Assembly (NCBI GenBank): GCA_016297535.1
Contig: JAEDGL010000140.1
Coordinates: forward strand, 1 to 6,198
Length of the DNA: 6,198 bases
Direction of reading: 5' to 3'
Origin: Clostridia bacterium
Lineage (GTDB): Bacteria; Bacillota; Clostridia; Christensenellales; Aristaeellaceae
Below are positions 5,189 to 6,198 of the stretch, piece after piece; position 1 is the first letter of the stretch; each line of letters opens with the position of its first letter. The notes under the pieces were generated by a model that saw only the letters and a program-made list of their open reading frames with translations, was not told the origin of the DNA and did no database searches. Position numbers and translations under genes: made by a program.

Positions 5189-5329
5189 ATGAAAGAATAG
5201 AATCCTTTACGTCTTATTCTATATTTCCCCATTAAAGCGAATTGATAAAACTGCGTAATTTTATATACAGCTGACAGAACGGTTGTTTATGCATGCGCAT
5301 GCACTTGTTTGTACATGGTTGACACAGAA
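5189..5329. other. AT-rich intergenic stretch
   Basis: This is the low-GC DNA between the two convergent transcription units. I see no ORF with a ribosome binding site and no promoter with both boxes. The only structure I note is a 14-bp perfect palindrome, TGCATGCGCATGCA (5290-5303), which is strictly alternating purine-pyrimidine. Confidence 0.6.
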
Positions 5330-5359
5330 AAGGGTCGCTTCCTTGCGGAAGCGACCCTT
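5328..5359 (-). terminator. Intrinsic terminator of the ABC ATPase gene
   Basis: A 13-bp perfect stem, AAGGGTCGCTTCC (5330-5342) with 5347-5359, has a 4-nt loop. On the reverse strand it is followed by a short U-run (TTTTCTGTG) and preceded by TTTTTC. It begins 15 bp past the stop codon of the leftward gene, so it terminates that transcript; there is no T-run on the plus-strand side. Confidence 0.85.
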
Positions 5360-5374
5360 GAAAAAGCCATTCAA

Positions 5375-6198
5375 TTAGCGGTTGAGCAGAGTGGCCTCGG
5401 TCTCCTTGTCGAAGAAGTGCAGGCGAGCCACGTCGAAGGCAACCTTAATCTTCTGGCCGGCACGGCTGGTGGTGCGAGGATCAACGCGGGCGATGATGTT
5501 CTCGTCCTTGCCGGAGGTAGACAGATACAGGTAGGTCTCAGAGCCCATGAGCTCGGTAACTTCAACGTTGCACTCGATCACAGCGTTGGAAGCGGCCACA
5601 ACCTCGGGATCATCGTTGATGTTCTCGGGACGGATGCCCATGTAAACTTCCTTGCCAATGTAGCTCTCATCCACAAACTTGGACAGCTTGGCCTGGGGCA
5701 CGGTGATCTTGTTGGTGCCAAACTTGGCCACAACATCGTTGCCTTCCTTCTCCAGCTTTACGGTGAAGAAGTTCATCTGCGGGCTGCCGATGAAGCCGGC
5801 AACAAACAGGTTGGCGGGATGATCGTACAGGTTCTGGGGGCTGTCCACCTGCTGTACAAAGCCGTCCTTCATAACCACGATACGGGAAGCCATGGTCATG
5901 GCCTCGGTCTGGTCATGGGTAACGTAGATGAAGGTGGTCTGCAGGCGCTGATGCAGCTTGGTGATCTCAGTACGCATGGCAACGCGCAGCTTGGCGTCCA
6001 GGTTGGACAGAGGCTCGTCGAACAGGAAGACCTTGGGCTCACGGACGATGGCACGGCCCAGAGCAACACGCTGGCGCTGGCCGCCGGACAGAGCCTTGGG
6101 CTTGCGGTTGAGCAGGTGGCTGATGTCCAGGATCTTGGCAGCCTCTTCCACGCGCTGCTTGATCTCAGCCTTGGGGGTCTTGCGCAGCTTCAGACCGA
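5375..6198 (-). CDS. Carbohydrate ABC transporter ATP-binding protein, UgpC/MsmX type (N-terminus cut by right edge)
   Basis: Cytoplasmic ATPase that powers uptake of sugars or glycerol-3-phosphate through a binding-protein-dependent permease. The reading frame stays open to the window edge: 273 residues are present, against about 365-370 in the family, so roughly the first 95, with Walker A and the Q-loop, are missing. In fragment numbering: ABC signature LSGGQRQRVALGRA (36-49), Walker B VFLFDEP (56-62) with catalytic Glu61, D-loop SNLD (64-67), H-loop His94 in YVTHDQTEAM. These are followed by a C-terminal TOBE/OB regulatory domain including GIRPENI. The DHPANLFVAGFIGSPQMNFF segment is characteristic of UgpC/MsmX/MalK proteins. 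Codons are strongly biased to C- or G-ending forms (CTG, AAC, ATC), suggesting high expression. A terminator follows directly, so no permease gene lies downstream; it may be a shared, stand-alone ATPase as MsmX is. The substrate cannot be told. Confidence 0.95.
   Translation of the reverse strand, partial: GLKLRKTPKAEIKQRVEEAAKILDISHLLNRKPKALSGGQRQRVALGRAIVREPKVFLFDEPLSNLDAKLRVAMRTEITKLHQRLQTTFIYVTHDQTEAMTMASRIVVMKDGFVQQVDSPQNLYDHPANLFVAGFIGSPQMNFFTVKLEKEGNDVVAKFGTNKITVPQAKLSKFVDESYIGKEVYMGIRPENINDDPEVVAASNAVIECNVEVTELMGSETYLYLSTSGKDENIIARVDPRTTSRAGQKIKVAFDVARLHFFDKETEATLLNR

Noticed and set aside
5196..5224. AT-rich inverted repeat (ATAGAAT/ATTCTAT)
   Set aside because: Only 7 weak base pairs in low-complexity AT-rich DNA; expected by chance.
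5319..5324. TTGACA as a rightward -35 box
   Set aside because: No -10 box lies at the proper distance; the following DNA is the terminator stem of the convergent gene.

Overview
The window looks like a chromosomal segment from an anaerobic Firmicute, probably a gut-type Clostridia. The grounds are the hisS-aspS gene pair in the Firmicutes order, a HisRS with a cysteine-rich (CxxC) insert, strong AGGAGG-type ribosome binding sites, sigma-A-like promoters, an NfnAB-type electron-bifurcating oxidoreductase and a UgpC/MsmX-type sugar ABC ATPase. Genus cannot be decided from the sequence. Base composition is moderately GC-rich in the genes and AT-rich at the promoters.

Layout. (1) 1-1934, minus strand: hisS followed, 30 bp downstream, by the 5' part of aspS, which runs off the left edge. 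(2) 1935-2288: a 354-bp divergent control region. The hisS promoter (TTGACA/TATAAT, 18-bp spacer) points left and a second promoter (TTTACA/TGCTATAAT, 18-bp spacer) points right. Between them lie three near-identical 21-bp direct repeats, each centred on the palindrome TGAACGTTCA or a one-base variant. Each transcript is predicted to carry a small leader hairpin. The roughly 42-nt hisS leader leaves no room for a T-box riboswitch. (3) 2289-4911, plus strand: a tight three-gene operon, ridA, nfnA, nfnB (gaps of 15 bp and 1 bp). (4) 4912-5374: 463 bp without a gene. It holds a 16-bp perfect hairpin directly after nfnB, then about 200 bp packed with at least five more inverted repeats, then a second near-copy of the first hairpin followed by a U-rich tract (probable terminator). 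After that come an AT-rich stretch, a 14-bp palindrome and the terminator of the convergent gene. (5) 5375-6198, minus strand: the C-terminal three quarters of a carbohydrate ABC-transporter ATPase, cut by the right edge.

How the genes work together. HisRS and AspRS charge tRNAs and are probably co-transcribed. NfnA and NfnB should form the flavin/iron-sulfur complex that couples NADPH, NAD+ and ferredoxin by electron bifurcation. RidA removes reactive imine/enamine by-products of PLP enzymes; its place as first gene of an nfnAB operon suggests a link between amino-acid catabolism and redox balance, but that is inference. The protein-coding genes are ordinary. The two places worth a second look are the triple-repeat operator-like array between the divergent promoters and the hairpin-dense element behind nfnB.
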